A DNA stretch of 64,000 bases. Origin: Phaeosaccion multiseriatum (Eukaryota > Ochrophyta, other classes). The stretch lies in assembly GCA_965112735.1 (NCBI GenBank), contig OZ218965.1, positions 2,046,001 through 2,110,000 of the forward strand. The letters run 5' to 3'. The notes under the pieces were generated by a model. It saw only the letters and a program-made list of their open reading frames with translations. It had not been told where the DNA came from and made no database searches. How positions within the stretch are numbered: position 1 is the first letter of the stretch; every line of letters begins with the position of its first letter. Shown one piece after another: positions 44,241 to 55,722 of the stretch. The position numbers and the translations under genes were made by a program.

Positions 44241-46007
44241 TGTGTGTGTGTGTGTGTGAGGGGGTAGGGTAGCCGCAAAAGAGGGGTAAGAACGGGAGGG
44301 AGAGCATTTCATACGATGAAGTCTCGGCCCTTAGCACCTCTCTCTCTCTCTCTCTCTCGCTCTTTGCCTCTCTCTGTTGCTCTCTCCGCGCCTCCGACAT
44401 TCTCAATGTGTGTATATACCTCCTCGCCAGACAGAGCGCACTCACTCACTCACGTACTCACGCACTCACGCCCTCACACTCACGCACTCACCATGCAGAT
44501 TGTGTCGTGCCCGTACTTCTTAAAGTAGCTGGCCATCCTGCGCACCTCCACCACCCCGGGGTCCTCAATGGGCAGGTACGTCTGCTCTCCCCCATTGGCT
44601 TTAGCATAGTCTAGGATCCTTCCTGGGAAGGGGGAGATGAGGCGGGCGCCTGCCTGAGCCGCTGCCACGGCTTGGACGAAGCCAAACACGAGAGTTATGT
44701 TGCACGTGATGCCCTCCTTCTCCAACACCTCGCAGCACTTGATGCCCTCCCACGTGCCCGCCAGTTTGATGAGCACGCGAGAGCGGGGCACCCCGGCCTG
44801 TTGCACCACAACGCGGGGGGGGGGGTGGGTGGGTGGGTGAGATAGGTGGTACCGTGTGAACTTGCTTTCTTTTGGTTGGTGGGGAGATTGGCCCCACACG
44901 AGCCATCGCGTCTGATTTTGCGGTGCCGGCATGCACCCACTCTGAGAGAAAAGGGGGTCTTCGTAAGCAGTAGGAGCCCTAGGAGCACCAACAGAAGCAG
45001 CAGCAGCAGAAGCACCACGTAAGAGCACCTCGTGCGCAAGAGTCACGCACCTCCTCATACATGGCGATGATTCGGCGGGCCCTGCGCAGCGACTCCTCCA
45101 CGTCGAAGCTCAGGCGAGGATCCACCTCAGTGCTCACGTATCCAGGCACCAGGCTCGAGATCTCCCGGCCGAGGTTGACAGCCAGCCTATCCATCGCCAG
45201 CTCGACCACGGCGTCCTGTCCGTCCTTGCCCGCCTCAGCGTCGGCGTATTCGAGGGCCTCGTTGACCATGGCCAAGTAGAGGGGGTCTCCGCTGAGGCCG
45301 GCCTGGCTGACGAAAAGGGGATTCGTGGTTGCTGCACACCGAACCAACCCGGAGAGTTGGAGTGAGGATGCGGGGGAGGAAGAGGGCGAGAGAGGGAGGA
45401 ACAACGTAGTTGCGATTAGCCATGAAAAGGAGGTACCAAACCAACCATCCTGTTTCCTCATACCATCGGTGATGAGGCCCGTGGCGGCTAGGTAGGAGAT
45501 GATGCCCAGGTCTGCCGTGTCTACCGAGAGGGTCGTCATCTTGGCCAGCTCCACCAATTGGCTGTTGTCTCTCAAGGCTGCGAGCAGCAAGCACGACAGG
45601 GCGGTTCACACAGTGTGTTGCATGAGAGGAAGAGATGATTGAGCTGGAGAGAGGTTCTGTGGTCGCCGTTGGGCGCAAGAACACATACACACACGGAATT
45701 GAGAGGGAGGCAGAGCAGGACGGCATGGCAGCGTCTCCTCGACAGTGGCGAGCAGACGTCCAAAGTAGCTGAGTGCCAATGATTTAGGGAGTCCGCAGCG
45801 AAGAGATCTTCCACACCAACCTGCAGCCCGACCCAAGCCATTGGCAGCCGCCCCAATCCCCATCGTCATGCCCTCCCTTGCCCTGCCTCCATCTCTTCCA
45901 AACGCTGTGGCTCTACTGCCAACACTGCAAGGACTAATGAAAGCACCACTCCTTTCTACCAGTAGTGCAAGAAATACTGCCGCATTCAGGACGCGGGTGG
46001 AAAGCAT
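43825..46007 (-). CDS. Transaldolase, plastid-targeted form
   Basis: Five exons: 46007-45821, 45577-45464, 45331-45051, 44797-44492, 44172-43825; 411 residues, exactly in phase. It catalyses transfer of dihydroxyacetone between sugar phosphates in the pentose phosphate pathway. Family motifs: [32 protein letters not shown] (the catalytic Schiff-base Lys is in [10 protein letters not shown]), [23 protein letters not shown] and MPASWRPS, which is formed exactly across the last intron. The leader [23 protein letters not shown] is a signal peptide ending at GA-F, the ASAF-type motif, and a basic stretch follows (residues about 26-45). This suggests import into a complex plastid. It is divergent from the DUF1499 gene, 120 bp away. 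The C-terminal 80 residues (from about CQDEELAGG) run longer than in short bacterial forms. Confidence 0.92.
44178..44260. repeat. (GT)n run in the last transaldolase intron
   Basis: A GT run of about 80 bp abuts the acceptor of the final exon at 44172. On the coding strand it reads (CA)n. Confidence 0.9.
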
Positions 46008-46127
46008 GGCACGCTGTGGGGTGATCATGAAAGGGGAGGAGAGGCGCCCCACTACGCTTGTTGGTGATCCCCCCAAATGGCGACTTCTCATACCTTTATA
46101 AACTCTCTCTCTCTTGTGCGAAAAGAG
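46008..46127. promoter_or_regulatory. 120-bp bidirectional promoter, with TATA-like box for the DUF1499 gene
   Basis: The two start codons, of transaldolase (46007, minus) and DUF1499 (46128, plus), are only 120 bp apart. A TATA-like sequence, 'ctttataaac', lies at about 46094-46103, roughly 25-35 bp upstream of the ATG, and is followed by CTCTCTCT. No matching box is obvious for the other direction. Confidence 0.5.
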
Positions 46128-49100
46128 ATGAGCGAGAAGACAACCACGAGGCCTTTCAGTGTACTTGCACTTTCATCCGTCCTACTGGTGTTTGTGCCGC
46201 TCTCACAAGGCTTTACGCTGCAGAATGGGGTGGGGGTAGCTGTTCCTGAGAGAAAGCTTGCCTCACGCCTTGATGCTGGAAAAGGCGATGACGCTCGTTG
46301 CGGTGGGGGCGCAGAGGTGTCCAGGAGGGAGGGCTTGAAGACCGCGGCCAAGCTTACTGCTGCACTGCTGGGACTCCAGTCAGCTTCTCCGTCCAAAGCC
46401 GACGCTATTGATCTGCCCGTCGAGATGAGCACACCACTGGGAGTGGAGAAGGACCTGCTCAAGTCCTGCCCCAAGGTAGGCAGAGGATGGCCTTTCAATG
46501 TATTCCTCCAATGGGCTTCTGCCTTGGAGAGGGCAGGGCGATACCGCAGTTGCCTTCGTTGTGGCAAGTCTGGAAGCAAGTGACTTGTCTTCTCAACCCC
46601 CCCCCCCAATGCACCTTCCTTCCGTCCCTCCTGCCTCTGACAGGAACCCACCTGCGTTAGCACCCAGGACGATCGTCCCTATAATTTCATGTAAGCAGCG
46701 TGAGCCCGTGTGCTGCTCTCCCCTCCTTTCTTCTGTCGCTCACGAAGGCCCTGTCATTCCCTCCCCTTCCTTCCCTCTGGCCCCACCCCACCAAAAGAGC
46801 CTCATTATCTTATGCGCCCCCCTCCATCTACTCACCTGGTTCTTCGCTTCCTTGTATAGTTGTGTCCTGCTGTGTCCTGCTGTGTCCTGCTGTGTCCTGT
46901 CTCAGTCCATTCGCCCCCCTGATGCCTCCTCTGTTTGCCCCGCCCCACACCTCCCCGCCGGCCCTTCCCTCTCCTCCGCCCCACTGCACAGGGAGCCCTG
47001 GGCGTACGATAGTAGTACAGAGAAGACCCTCGCGAGTTTAAAGGCCCTGGTGTACGCACAGGGGGCCACCTTTGTCACCGAAGCAGACAGGTGGGCGGAC
47101 GACCCAAACCTGCCGATGGTGGGCACCTACAGCTCTCTTTTGCCTTCTTGCCATGTTCGTGGGTGTGGGGGTGTTACTTGCTCTCTTGGCCCTTCCACGG
47201 GTAGCGATAGCCCTCTTAGCCCTCTTAGCCCCTCCTCTCTCACTGGAAGGTATCTGCGAGTGCAGTTCGAGGCATCCGGCGGCGGCGGTTTGGACGACGT
47301 GGAGTTCTACTTCACACCTAACGACAGGATTATTCAGGTGGGCATGTACCACATTCATTCATTCATGCCAGGAGCATGTAGCGGGCAGACCATAACAGCC
47401 AGTCTCGGTGCTGCGTGAGAAGGGCGGGAGGTGTCGTGCTGAAGGGGAGACACCGCACGCACCACCACTGGAGCCTGCCCTTCCTCCGCCGTCGTGCACT
47501 GACCGGACGGACTACTGTTGAGATATAGGCAAACTCCCTCTCTATCTCTCTTCCAATCCCCCCTCCTTCGGGTCGAAGCTCATCCCTATCTCTATCTGTC
47601 TGTCTGTCTCTGTCTCTCTCTCTCTCTCTCTCCCTCTTCCCATCTCTCTCCCTCTCTCTGTCTAACTTTGTGTCTTACAGTTTCGTGCCAATCGTAGGAG
47701 CGGCTTCACAGACTTCGGCACCAACCGCAAGAGAATGGACAAGATCCGCATAGCCTTGGGCTTAGAGTCGGTGAGTGAGTGAGTGAGAGAGAAAAGACTT
47801 GTCTGAGTGGGAGAGATGAGCCCAAGATGAGCCCAAGTGGAAGTGGGGCAGACAAGAAGCCTTGCTGCTCTCAGTCCTCGGGTGGCAGGTCGGGTCGGGA
47901 AGAGTCGGCGAACAAGCAACCAAGCAACCCCCCCACGCCTTCGTACACACTTTGAAGCCTCCCTCTGGGTGGCCGTCTCCGACAACCGCCCCTCTCTTTC
48001 TCTCCCTCTCTCCGTCTCACCATTGCCCTCTGTCTCCCCCCCCCCCCCTCTCTCTCTCGTGCCCTCTCCAGGTGCCCGTTCTCCGAAACCGGAAACGAGC
48101 ATTCTTCTTTGGAGAGAGTCCTCTCGACGGTTTCGGCCCCTCGGGATTCACAGACCTCGCCGAGGTAGTTACACGTGTCAGTGTGGGGGGTGGGTGGGAT
48201 GGGTAGTGTGGTGGGATGGGTAGTGTGGTGGGATGGGTAGTGTGGTGGGATGGGTAGTGTGGTGGGGTGGGTAGTGTGGTGGGTGGGATGGGTAGTGTGG
48301 TGGGATGGGTAGTGTGGTGGGATGGGTAGTGTGGTGGGTGGGATGGGTAGTGTGGTGGGATGGGTAGTGTGGTGGGATGGGTAGTGTGGTGGGTGGGTAG
48401 TGTGGTGGGTGGGTAGTGTGGTGGGATGGGTAGTGTGGTGGGATGGGTAGTGTGGTGGGATGGGTAGTGTGGTGGGATGGGTAGTGTGGTGGGATGGGTA
48501 GTGTGGTGGGATGGGTAGTGTGGTGGGATGGGTAGTGTGGTGGGTGGGTAGTGTGGTGGGATGGGTAGTGTGGTGGGATGGGTAGTGTGGTGGGATGGGT
48601 AGTGTGGTGGGATGGGTAGTGTGGTGGGATGGGTAGTGTGGTGGGTGGGTAGTGTGGTGGGATGGGTAGTGTGGTGGGATGGGTAGTGTGGTGGGTGGGT
48701 AGTGTGGTGGGATGGGTAGTGTGGTGGGTGGGTAGTGTGGTGGGATGGGTAGTGTGGTGGGATGGGTAGTGTGGTGGGATGGGTAGTGTGGTGGGTGGGT
48801 AGTGTGGTGGGATGGGTAGTGTGGTGGGATGGGTAGTGTGGTGGGTGGGTAGTGTGGTGGGATGGGTAGTGTGGTGGGATGGGTAGTGTGGTGGGTGGGT
48901 AGTGTGGTGGGATGGGTAGTGTGGTGGGATGGGTAGTGTGGTGGGATGGGTAGTGTGGTGGGTGGGTAGTGTGGTGGGATGGGTAGTGTGGTGGGTGGGA
49001 TGGGTAGTGTGGTGGGTGGGATGGGTAGTGTGGTGGGTGGGTAGTGTGGTGGGATGGGTAGTGTGGTGGGATGGGTAGTGTGGTGGGATGGGTAGTGTGG

Positions 49101-49423
49101 TGGGTGGGTAGTGTGGTGGGTGGGTAGGGGTGCGTTACGACTCGAGGGGAGGCCCTTTGCGTAGCGACCACGCACTCAAGTTCACTGAAAGTGAGAGTAG
49201 CGAAGGAGGATTTGACCTGTGATCGACTTCCGCGTCCCTCTCATTCTCTCTCTCCCTCTCTTCTCTCCCTCCCTCCCTCCCTCTCCCGGGTCCGGCCACA
49301 AAGGAATTCCCCGAGGGTGCCTATGGCGATTTGGACCCGGCAGCCCCGGTTTTCGAAACGCCTGCCAAGCAGCTCAAGAAGGACCAGCACGGCTGGTGGG
49401 CCACCTCGACCTCGTTGAATTGA
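46128..49423 (+). CDS. DUF1499 protein with thylakoid-lumen-type leader
   Basis: Seven exons: 46128-46475, 46644-46690, 46992-47090, 47250-47337, 47681-47770, 48072-48164, 49304-49423; 294 residues in phase. The DUF1499 core is clear: SCPKEPTCVSTQ, then YLRVQFEA, DDVEFYF, then FRANRRSGFTDFGTNRKRMDKIR. The function of DUF1499 is unknown. The N-terminus has three parts: a signal peptide ending PLSQG-F (ASAF-type), a hydrophilic stretch, and then SRREGLKTAAKLTAALLG followed by SKADA-I. The last is a twin-arginine plus hydrophobic core plus A-x-A pattern typical of Tat-dependent thylakoid-lumen import. The plastid lumen is therefore the likely location. After the core, a C-terminal extension of about 70 residues ends in a Lys/Gln-rich tail. 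Exon 7's end is duplicated just past the stop. Confidence 0.85.
48190..49130. repeat. 17/16-bp G-rich minisatellite in DUF1499 intron 6
   Basis: Units of 'atgggtagtgtggtggg' (17 bp) and a variant lacking one base run for about 940 bp and make up most of the intron between 48164 and 49304. Each unit carries several G-runs on the sense strand. The minus-strand open frames (PHYPSHHT) are repeat artefacts. Confidence 0.9.
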
Positions 49424-49462
49424 GCAGCACGGCTGGTGGGCTACCTCGACTTCGTTGGATTG
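49386..49462. repeat. 38-bp tandem duplication spanning the DUF1499 stop codon
   Basis: Two adjacent copies of a 38-bp block ('agcacggctggtgggc' to 'ttgattgag'-like) differ at three positions. The stop TGA at 49421-49423 lies at the end of the first copy, so the second copy is 3' UTR. Confidence 0.75.
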
Positions 49463-50644
49463 AGCAGCTACGAGAGTTGGGGTGTCGATTGGATTACTTT
49501 AGGTGACTTGCCCCGAGGGACACACGAGGGGCAAGACCAGGGAGAGCAGATGGCACTTCGTGCTCTCTATATACGGTATTATACGTTTATATGCCAATTG
49601 TGACGACGGGGGCTGAGCGAGCTTCGGAGAGAGAGGACAATGGGGTGCTGCAAGTCTCGTGGGGCCCAGCGCAGCGCAGGTGTACAGTGAGTCGGTCGGT
49701 CTGTGCTCACACATCCCCTCACAAGGGGGCGGATCATATGCATGCATCATGTGCACAGAGAGAGAGAGAGAGAGGCAGAGAGCAGAGAGCCTCACTAGCA
49801 CTCCATGGCCGAGGCCCCCCGTGTGCAGAGAGGACAAGTCGCTCAAGGACGCTGTGGGTGGACTCGGCTCGACGGGGGCCTTCCTCTGCTTGCTCAGCCC
49901 TCGGAGACTCCGTCCCTCCCTCCCTCCCTCCCGCCTGCCTGAGCGGGGGGTGTGGGTGTGTGGGCATGTGTGTGTGGGCGAGCCAGTCGGCTGATGGGTG
50001 TCCAAAGAGCTGCAGCACAGCACCGGGCACTGCATTGTATGTACATGAAAGCGGAAGCCCAAGCGGGTAGGGAGCCCTGCCTGTCTTCCACCACAACCAC
50101 CGAGTGAGTCGGTACTGCAGTGAGCACACGGGCCTGAGTGGGGCATGAGGAGGAGGTGGGGGGGGCATGACATCATCACATGCTCACATGCTCAGCCCCT
50201 CTCCTTGCCTCTCGCCTCTCCTTGGCTGGTGATGCGTCTCCTCTCCAGGAAAGAGGGGAGGAGGAGGGAGAGGGGCCACTAGAGAGTTGTCCGGCGGCGG
50301 GGAGGGGAAGCAGAAAGTAACGGCCCATATCCATACCCGCCAGTACGTAAGAATGGAAGATGCTTCGCTCGACATGGTGACTCGCATCTGCCGCCCTCGC
50401 CTTCGACGCTCAAAGGGCTGTTGCTGTATCACCAACTGCAGCTGCTGCAGCTCGCATCCGCCGCCCTCGCCTTCGATGCTCAAAAGGCTACTGCTGTATC
50501 ACCAACTGCTGTTGCTGCAGCTGCTGCCGTCGCCCTCGCTGCAAGCTGCACGCCTTCTTCCTCCCTTCAAGCAAAGACACGAGGGAGCAGCCGTAACCGC
50601 TACCTGTACGATAACCACCACCTCCCCTCCTCTAGTTTTGCGTT
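49463..50644. other. Intergenic region between two convergent genes
   Basis: No gene is supported. A block of about 71 bp ('ctcgcatctgccgccctcgc' onward) occurs twice in tandem at 50382-50524. Each copy holds the dispersed 18-bp motif TGCTGTATCACCAACTGC or a one-base variant. Confidence 0.6.
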
Positions 50645-51106
50645 TCAGTTCTGGTCCGCCGCGCTGCCCCGGCCCTGGAAGAGCATTGTCTGCCACTTGT
50701 TTCGCCACGAACAGTCACCTCGCTGCCCCGCCGACTCCACCCCATCCCCGCCCTGGTACCCCACGAAGCAATCACAGATGCCGGTGGATTCGTCACAGAT
50801 ACCGTGTGCTGAGCACTCGAGATTGAGCTTGGTGCCTTGGATGTGCTGTGACACGTTGATGCTGCCCGGGGTGACTTGATCTGCCATGAAGAGGGCGCTG
50901 AAGTGTGGCACTGGGTGGAGTGTTGAGTTGGGAGAAAGAGGTTCAAGGCGACAGTGCCATGCGGTGGGGGTGTGGAGGGCAGGGGAGGAAGTGAGAAGGT
51001 GGAGGTGGGGGCAGTGAATGGCGAGGGGTAAGGGCGATGGAGAAGAGAGAGAGAGAGAGAACAGAGAGAGAAGAGAGAGAGAAGAGAGGGAGAGAGAGAT
51101 GAGATA

Positions 51107-51144
<38 letters not shown>

Positions 51145-51491
51145 AGAGAGAGAAGAGAGAGAAGAGAGACACAGAGAGGGAGGGAGAGAGAGATGAGATA
51201 GATGGAGAAAGAGAGTGAGAGGGGCGGTGAACTCGACTGCTGTCCGTCCTGCCCCTCAGTGGAGAAACAGCGCCGCCAAGCTCAGTTGCCCAGTCGTCAC
51301 ACAGGCGGGACGAGACCGGCTCCTGGGAGCGTAAGTCAGCAAAGTGAACACACACAGAGAGAGAGACACATACATACACGCGCACACACACACATATACA
51401 CACGCACACCCACACACACACACGCCCACATATACACACACGCACGGCGGTCCTCTCTTCCTCTCTCACTCACCCTCTCCCTTATCCCTCT

Positions 51492-51543
<52 letters not shown>

Positions 51544-54069
51544 CTCCCCCTCTCTCTCTCTCTCTCTCTTATCTCTCTCTCTCACTCACTCACCGAGGTT
51601 AGGCACATCCCCGTGCTCAGTGATGAACTCCACTGAAATGAAGTTGTCGGCGTTGGTGTCATTGCATGCCTCCGTGGAATTGCTGTTGTACCACACGGAC
51701 ACATCGTTGATACTGGGGCAGCAGTTGGTGATACAGCAGGGGAGGGGAGGGGAGGGCGATGGGCGGACGCTGAGGAGATGCTGTAGCCGTGCGGGTAGGC
51801 CAAGGTGGGCATCAAACGCACCACCAAGAAGGGGGTGGTCGCCTCGGCAACAAGACAAAACAACACCACCTCCTATCCTACGTAAGTACACTACGTAAGT
51901 ACACGTACCCGTTGAGGCTCTCCAGCGTGGCCTCCACGTCCTCCTTGCGTGCCCAGGGAACAATCTCGTCACTCATCTCCCCACGGAAGGAAAGCGTAAA
52001 TGCTCCGTACTCGCCGGAGCAGTTGACGTGCTGCACCTCGTTGACACCAGTGACTCGCCAGTCGTGTCCGAGGGGGCAGTGGGCCCTGGAGCAGTCAAAG
52101 CCTTGCCAGTCCGTGTCAGCGTAGGCGTAAGGACCACGGAACGTATCGGAGGTGCCGGAGAGGACGTTGTCCACGGCCATGGAGCGGTTGCACATACACG
52201 TCGCCAGCTGAGGAATTGGGGTTGGAAGGGAGTGGGTGGATAACAAGCGGGACATCAAAGAAGGGAGCAAAGCAGTGCATATGCCACATGTGAGGGTTGT
52301 AGGCGTGGCGTGGGCGAGTGGGCGGGGTGAGCGAAGGACAGCCAACAACAAGCCGACCGACACCCGGCGAGCGAGCGCAGATGCGTTGGTTGCCCGCTGA
52401 CCCAAACAAGAACAAAAGGGAAAGGAGGAGCTTTGCCATCTGCCTGCCTGGCGGCTTGCCTGCCTGCCTGCCTGCCTGCCTCACTCACTCACTCACTCAC
52501 TCACTCTCTTACTCACTTTGTCAGCGTCCCAGCTATCGTACGCGAAGACCGTGGCTAGGCCGTTCACCGTCGCGTTCTGGGACAGAGGCAGGGGCAGGGG
52601 GGAGGTCAGCTCCAGTCACATGGGCAGGACAGGGGAGCGTCAGCTCCTGTCATATGGGCAGGACAAGGGCAGGTCAGCTTCGTATGCGTAGAAGATCACG
52701 AGCCCCATCCTGCCGCTGCTCTCCTTGCCGCCGTGCAGGTAGGCAGGCAGGCAGGCAGGCAGGCAGGTAGCCGTCTCTCTCCTCTCCTCCTCCCTCCTCC
52801 TCCTCATCCTCCTCATCCTCCTCCTCCCCCTCCTTCTTCTCCTCCTCCTCCTCCTTCTCCTCATCCTCCTCCTCCTCCTCCTCCTCCTCCTCCTCCTTCT
52901 CCTTCTTCTTCTTCTTCTTCTTCTTCTTCTTCTTCTTCTTCTTCTTCTTCTTCTTCTTCTTCTCCTCCTCCCTCCTCTCTCCTCCTCCCTCCTCCTCCTC
53001 CTCCTCCTCCTCCCTCTCCCCTCCTCCTCCTCCTCCTCCTTCTCCTCCTCCTCCTCCTCCTCCTCCTCCTCTTCCTCCCCATCCTCCTCCTCCTCTTCCT
53101 CCTCCTCCTCATCCTCCTCCTCCTCCTCCTTCTCCTCCTCATCCTCCTCCTCCTCCTCCTCCTCCTCCTCCTCCTCCTCCTCCTCCTCCTCCTTCTCCTT
53201 CTTCTTCTTCTTCTTCTCCTCCTCCCTCCTCTCTCCTCCTCCGTCCTCCTCCCTCCTCCCTCCTCCCCCCCCCACTTACCCCCGCAAACTCTCTGATGGT
53301 GGCGCATTCTCCATGCTCGTTGCACTCGTCGGAGCAGCTCATGCGCGAGCACGCATTATCACCCGCGAAGTGTGTGTCGCACTCACACGTCCCTGTGGTG
53401 TAATCGCACAGCCCTCGGTCGGAGCAGAGCGAAGTTGTGGTGTGGGCGCTGCCGTTGATGGCCTCATCGAACCACGAAATACCCGAGGGACAGTCCAGGA
53501 AGTGGCAGGCGCTGCCGCTCGTGCCTATTGCCGGGGGGCGGTGACACATGTCAAGCAGGTGTCAAGCAGAGCCACACGTGTCAGGTGTGAGGTGTTGGGT
53601 TCCAAGCATTGAAGTGTCAGGCAATGCGTGTCAAGCATTCAGGGTCCAAGTGTCAGGCCATACATGTCAAGCCTTCAGGGTCCAAGTGTCAGGACAGGGA
53701 CTGCCAAAGGAGGGAGGCTTCCGACGGCACTCTGTTGGACCGGGAGGACAACGGGGAGGACAGGAGGGGGGTTTAAGTCACTCACCCTGCGTGCAGTTGT
53801 CGCAGCGCAGCGTGGTGGTGTTGCATGTTCCGTAACCGCTGCACAGCTGTTCCGTTTCAAACTCGCCCCACGCCGTCTTGGTGAGGGTGCAATTGGTGGG
53901 CGGGTCCCAGGGGTGCACATAGGCACAGTCTCCTCGGAAACCGGCCGCACCCTTGCCGTCCGACGAGAGGAACTTTTCGTAGCACATGCAGATGCCGTCG
54001 TCGTGACTGCAGAAACCCCTTCGCTCGGTCGCAGGAAGGATAGAAAGGAAGGAAGGAAAGAAGAGAATA

Positions 54070-54116
<47 letters not shown>

Positions 54117-55722
54117 AGCAGTTTGGGCAGGGTAGGAAGCAGCAAGAATGAGCACGACCACCTGTCAAATGACGTTGTTTTTGCTAGGCTGATACCGCCG
54201 GTTACATTCCGGTTACATCGCGGTTACATCAGCTCCTGTGCGAGGCGAGATCCCGACGGGAGAAGCAAACTGCACTCCGCCGCTCCCCACCCCCCACCCC
54301 AGCCTACCTGTTGCTGCACTCTGTCTCCACCTTGGTGCCAACAATACTGGCGACGCTCGGATTCAAAGTCGAGGTATCTCCATCATAAAACACCTCCACC
54401 GTTGGGCTGCCCGAGGACGAGGACAGTGAAGCGGCATCCACTGTGATGTTCCATACATCACCACGCTGCAGCAGGAAGTCAATGGTGGTGGTGGAGCCGG
54501 GCCCAGAGCACAGCTGCTCTGTCCCTGTGTGGAACTCCACACTCACCTGCAGGCAGGGGCCGGGTGGGGGGTGGAGGGTTGTGGGGTGGGTGGGCCTTTA
54601 GATTGGGTATCGGGAGGGAGGGAGGGAGGGAGGGAGGGAGGGAGGGAGGGAGGGAGGGAGGGAGGAAGGGAGGGAGGGAGAAGGGCACGCCTCCACGCCG
54701 CAAGAGTACCCCTCCCCCCCCCCCCGCACCTCTTGCACGGTGAAGAGCTGCTCCAGTCTAAACTTGACAAGCTCCGCGCTGGCATCCCACGGAATGTCCT
54801 CAGTGGTGTAGCCCAAGAACTCCAACCGCACGCTACCGGAGCACTCCCACGGACAGGTGCAGTCCAGCACCTGCGGCAGAGGCGTGTTGCATTGTGTTGG
54901 TGTGCATGGGTCGGAGGCGGTGTGTGTGCGTGTGCGTAGGTGTGCATGTATGGGGTGTGTGACGTGGAAGCGAGGGCAAGAAGATGCGAGATACGCAGGC
55001 AGGGACCTCGGCACTCAGTCCAGCAGTAAGTAATTAGGAACCCCCTCCCGCCCTGCCCTTCTCTGTCCTTTGGTCCCTCTCGGGGGGGAGGAGACTCAAT
55101 TACAGGCTCGTACCTGCCGCTCGTCCACTCCCACCTCATCTACCGGCCAAGGGTCCACACCCCACGGGCAGGTGAGGAGCGAGCAGTCGTATCCCTCCCA
55201 GCCTTCGTCGCACACACAACCCGTAATCTTGTCCGCATCCCACTCGTCGTACGTGTTTCCCTCGTACACAAGTTTGACAAAGTCAGCCTGCTGAGCAGCC
55301 TCCCTCATAGTGAGGCACCTCCCATTTCCGTTGCACACTCGCCCGGTGGCGTCGTCTGTCCCTGGACAGGTCACACGCTGACACGCCTCCCCAATGAACC
55401 CCTCCCTGCAGCTGCACACCCCCGTTTCGTAGTCACAGTAGCCCATATTGGAGCACGGCACATGACTCGCATGAGCCGTCCCGTTCGCCCAGGCGTAGTC
55501 TATCCAGGCGATGCCGGCGGGGCAGAGGCGCAGAGAGCAGTCCCCACCTCCCCAGCCCTCGTAGCAGGTGCAGTACTCCGAGCTGCCTGCGCAAATGCCG
55601 TGCCCGTTACACATGCTGGGGCAGCCGCCACCATAGGAAACCCTGTTCGTGGCGATGGCCCAGCTAGAATACAAGAAGGACAGCAGCACCACCACCACCA
55701 AGAGGGAGAGAGAGAGAGCCAT
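50645..55722 (-). CDS. Secreted EGF/tenascin-like repeat protein
   Basis: Exons I can place: 55722-55114, 54870-54730, 54546-54308, 54018-53786, 53524-53280, 52576-52517, 52207-51909, 51712-51594 and a last exon from about 50904 to 50645. One small exon between the last two is unresolved (perhaps near 51325-51240). The start gives a strong signal peptide, MALSLSLLVVVVLLSFLYSSWAIA. Cys-rich EGF-like modules follow: CNGHGICAG, CTCYEGWGGGDCS, CSNMGYCDYETGVCSCREGFIGEACQR, CNGNGRC, GCVCDEGWEGYDCS. They recur around CSDRGLCDYTTGTCECD and CSAHGICDESTGICDC. The spacing 'C-x-G-x-C-x(4)-G' and the AW-D..AH....CSN.G.CD linker are typical of large secreted proteins in algae and oomycetes. No membrane span is seen near the C-terminus, so it is probably secreted or part of a cell covering. 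Ligands unknown. Confidence 0.75.
51040..51600. repeat. GA-, CA- and CT-rich runs in the 3' introns of the EGF gene
   Basis: A (GA)n tract lies at about 51040-51215, a short CA-rich run at about 51370-51440, and (CT)n at about 51480-51590. They sit in introns of a minus-strand gene and have no coding content. Confidence 0.8.
52770..53276. repeat. About 500-bp pure pyrimidine (CCT/CTT) tract in an EGF gene intron
   Basis: The plus strand is almost only C and T for about 500 bp, with (CTT)n at about 52904-52963 inside (CCT)n. The gene runs on the minus strand, so the transcript carries GGA/GAA purine repeats. The open frames of poly-Glu, poly-Arg, poly-Pro or poly-Leu are artefacts. Confidence 0.92.
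53545..53700. repeat. Degenerate 'gtgtcaagca' direct repeats in an EGF gene intron
   Basis: Units of about 36 bp, 'tcaagcattcagggtccaag', recur three times with variations between 53600 and 53690. Related 'tgtcaagcag' copies lie just before. Confidence 0.6.
54610..54685. repeat. (GGGA)n run in EGF gene intron 2
   Basis: Nineteen or so GGGA units end about 45 bp short of exon 2 (54870-54730) at its donor side. No coding content. Confidence 0.85.

Noticed and set aside
48190-49175. Large minus-strand frame rich in Pro, His and Thr
   Set aside because: Produced by the G-rich minisatellite; it crosses true exons of the DUF1499 gene on the other strand.
46128-49423. First reading of this gene as a CIA30 / complex I assembly factor
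   Set aside because: The FTDFGTNRKRMDKIR, DDVEFYF and CVSTQ motifs fit DUF1499 much better, and the leader is plastid-type.
50382-50524. Ala-rich frame across the tandem block near 50400-50600
   Set aside because: The frame follows the CTG-rich duplicated block and lies in the 3' region of the EGF gene; no sign of a separate gene.
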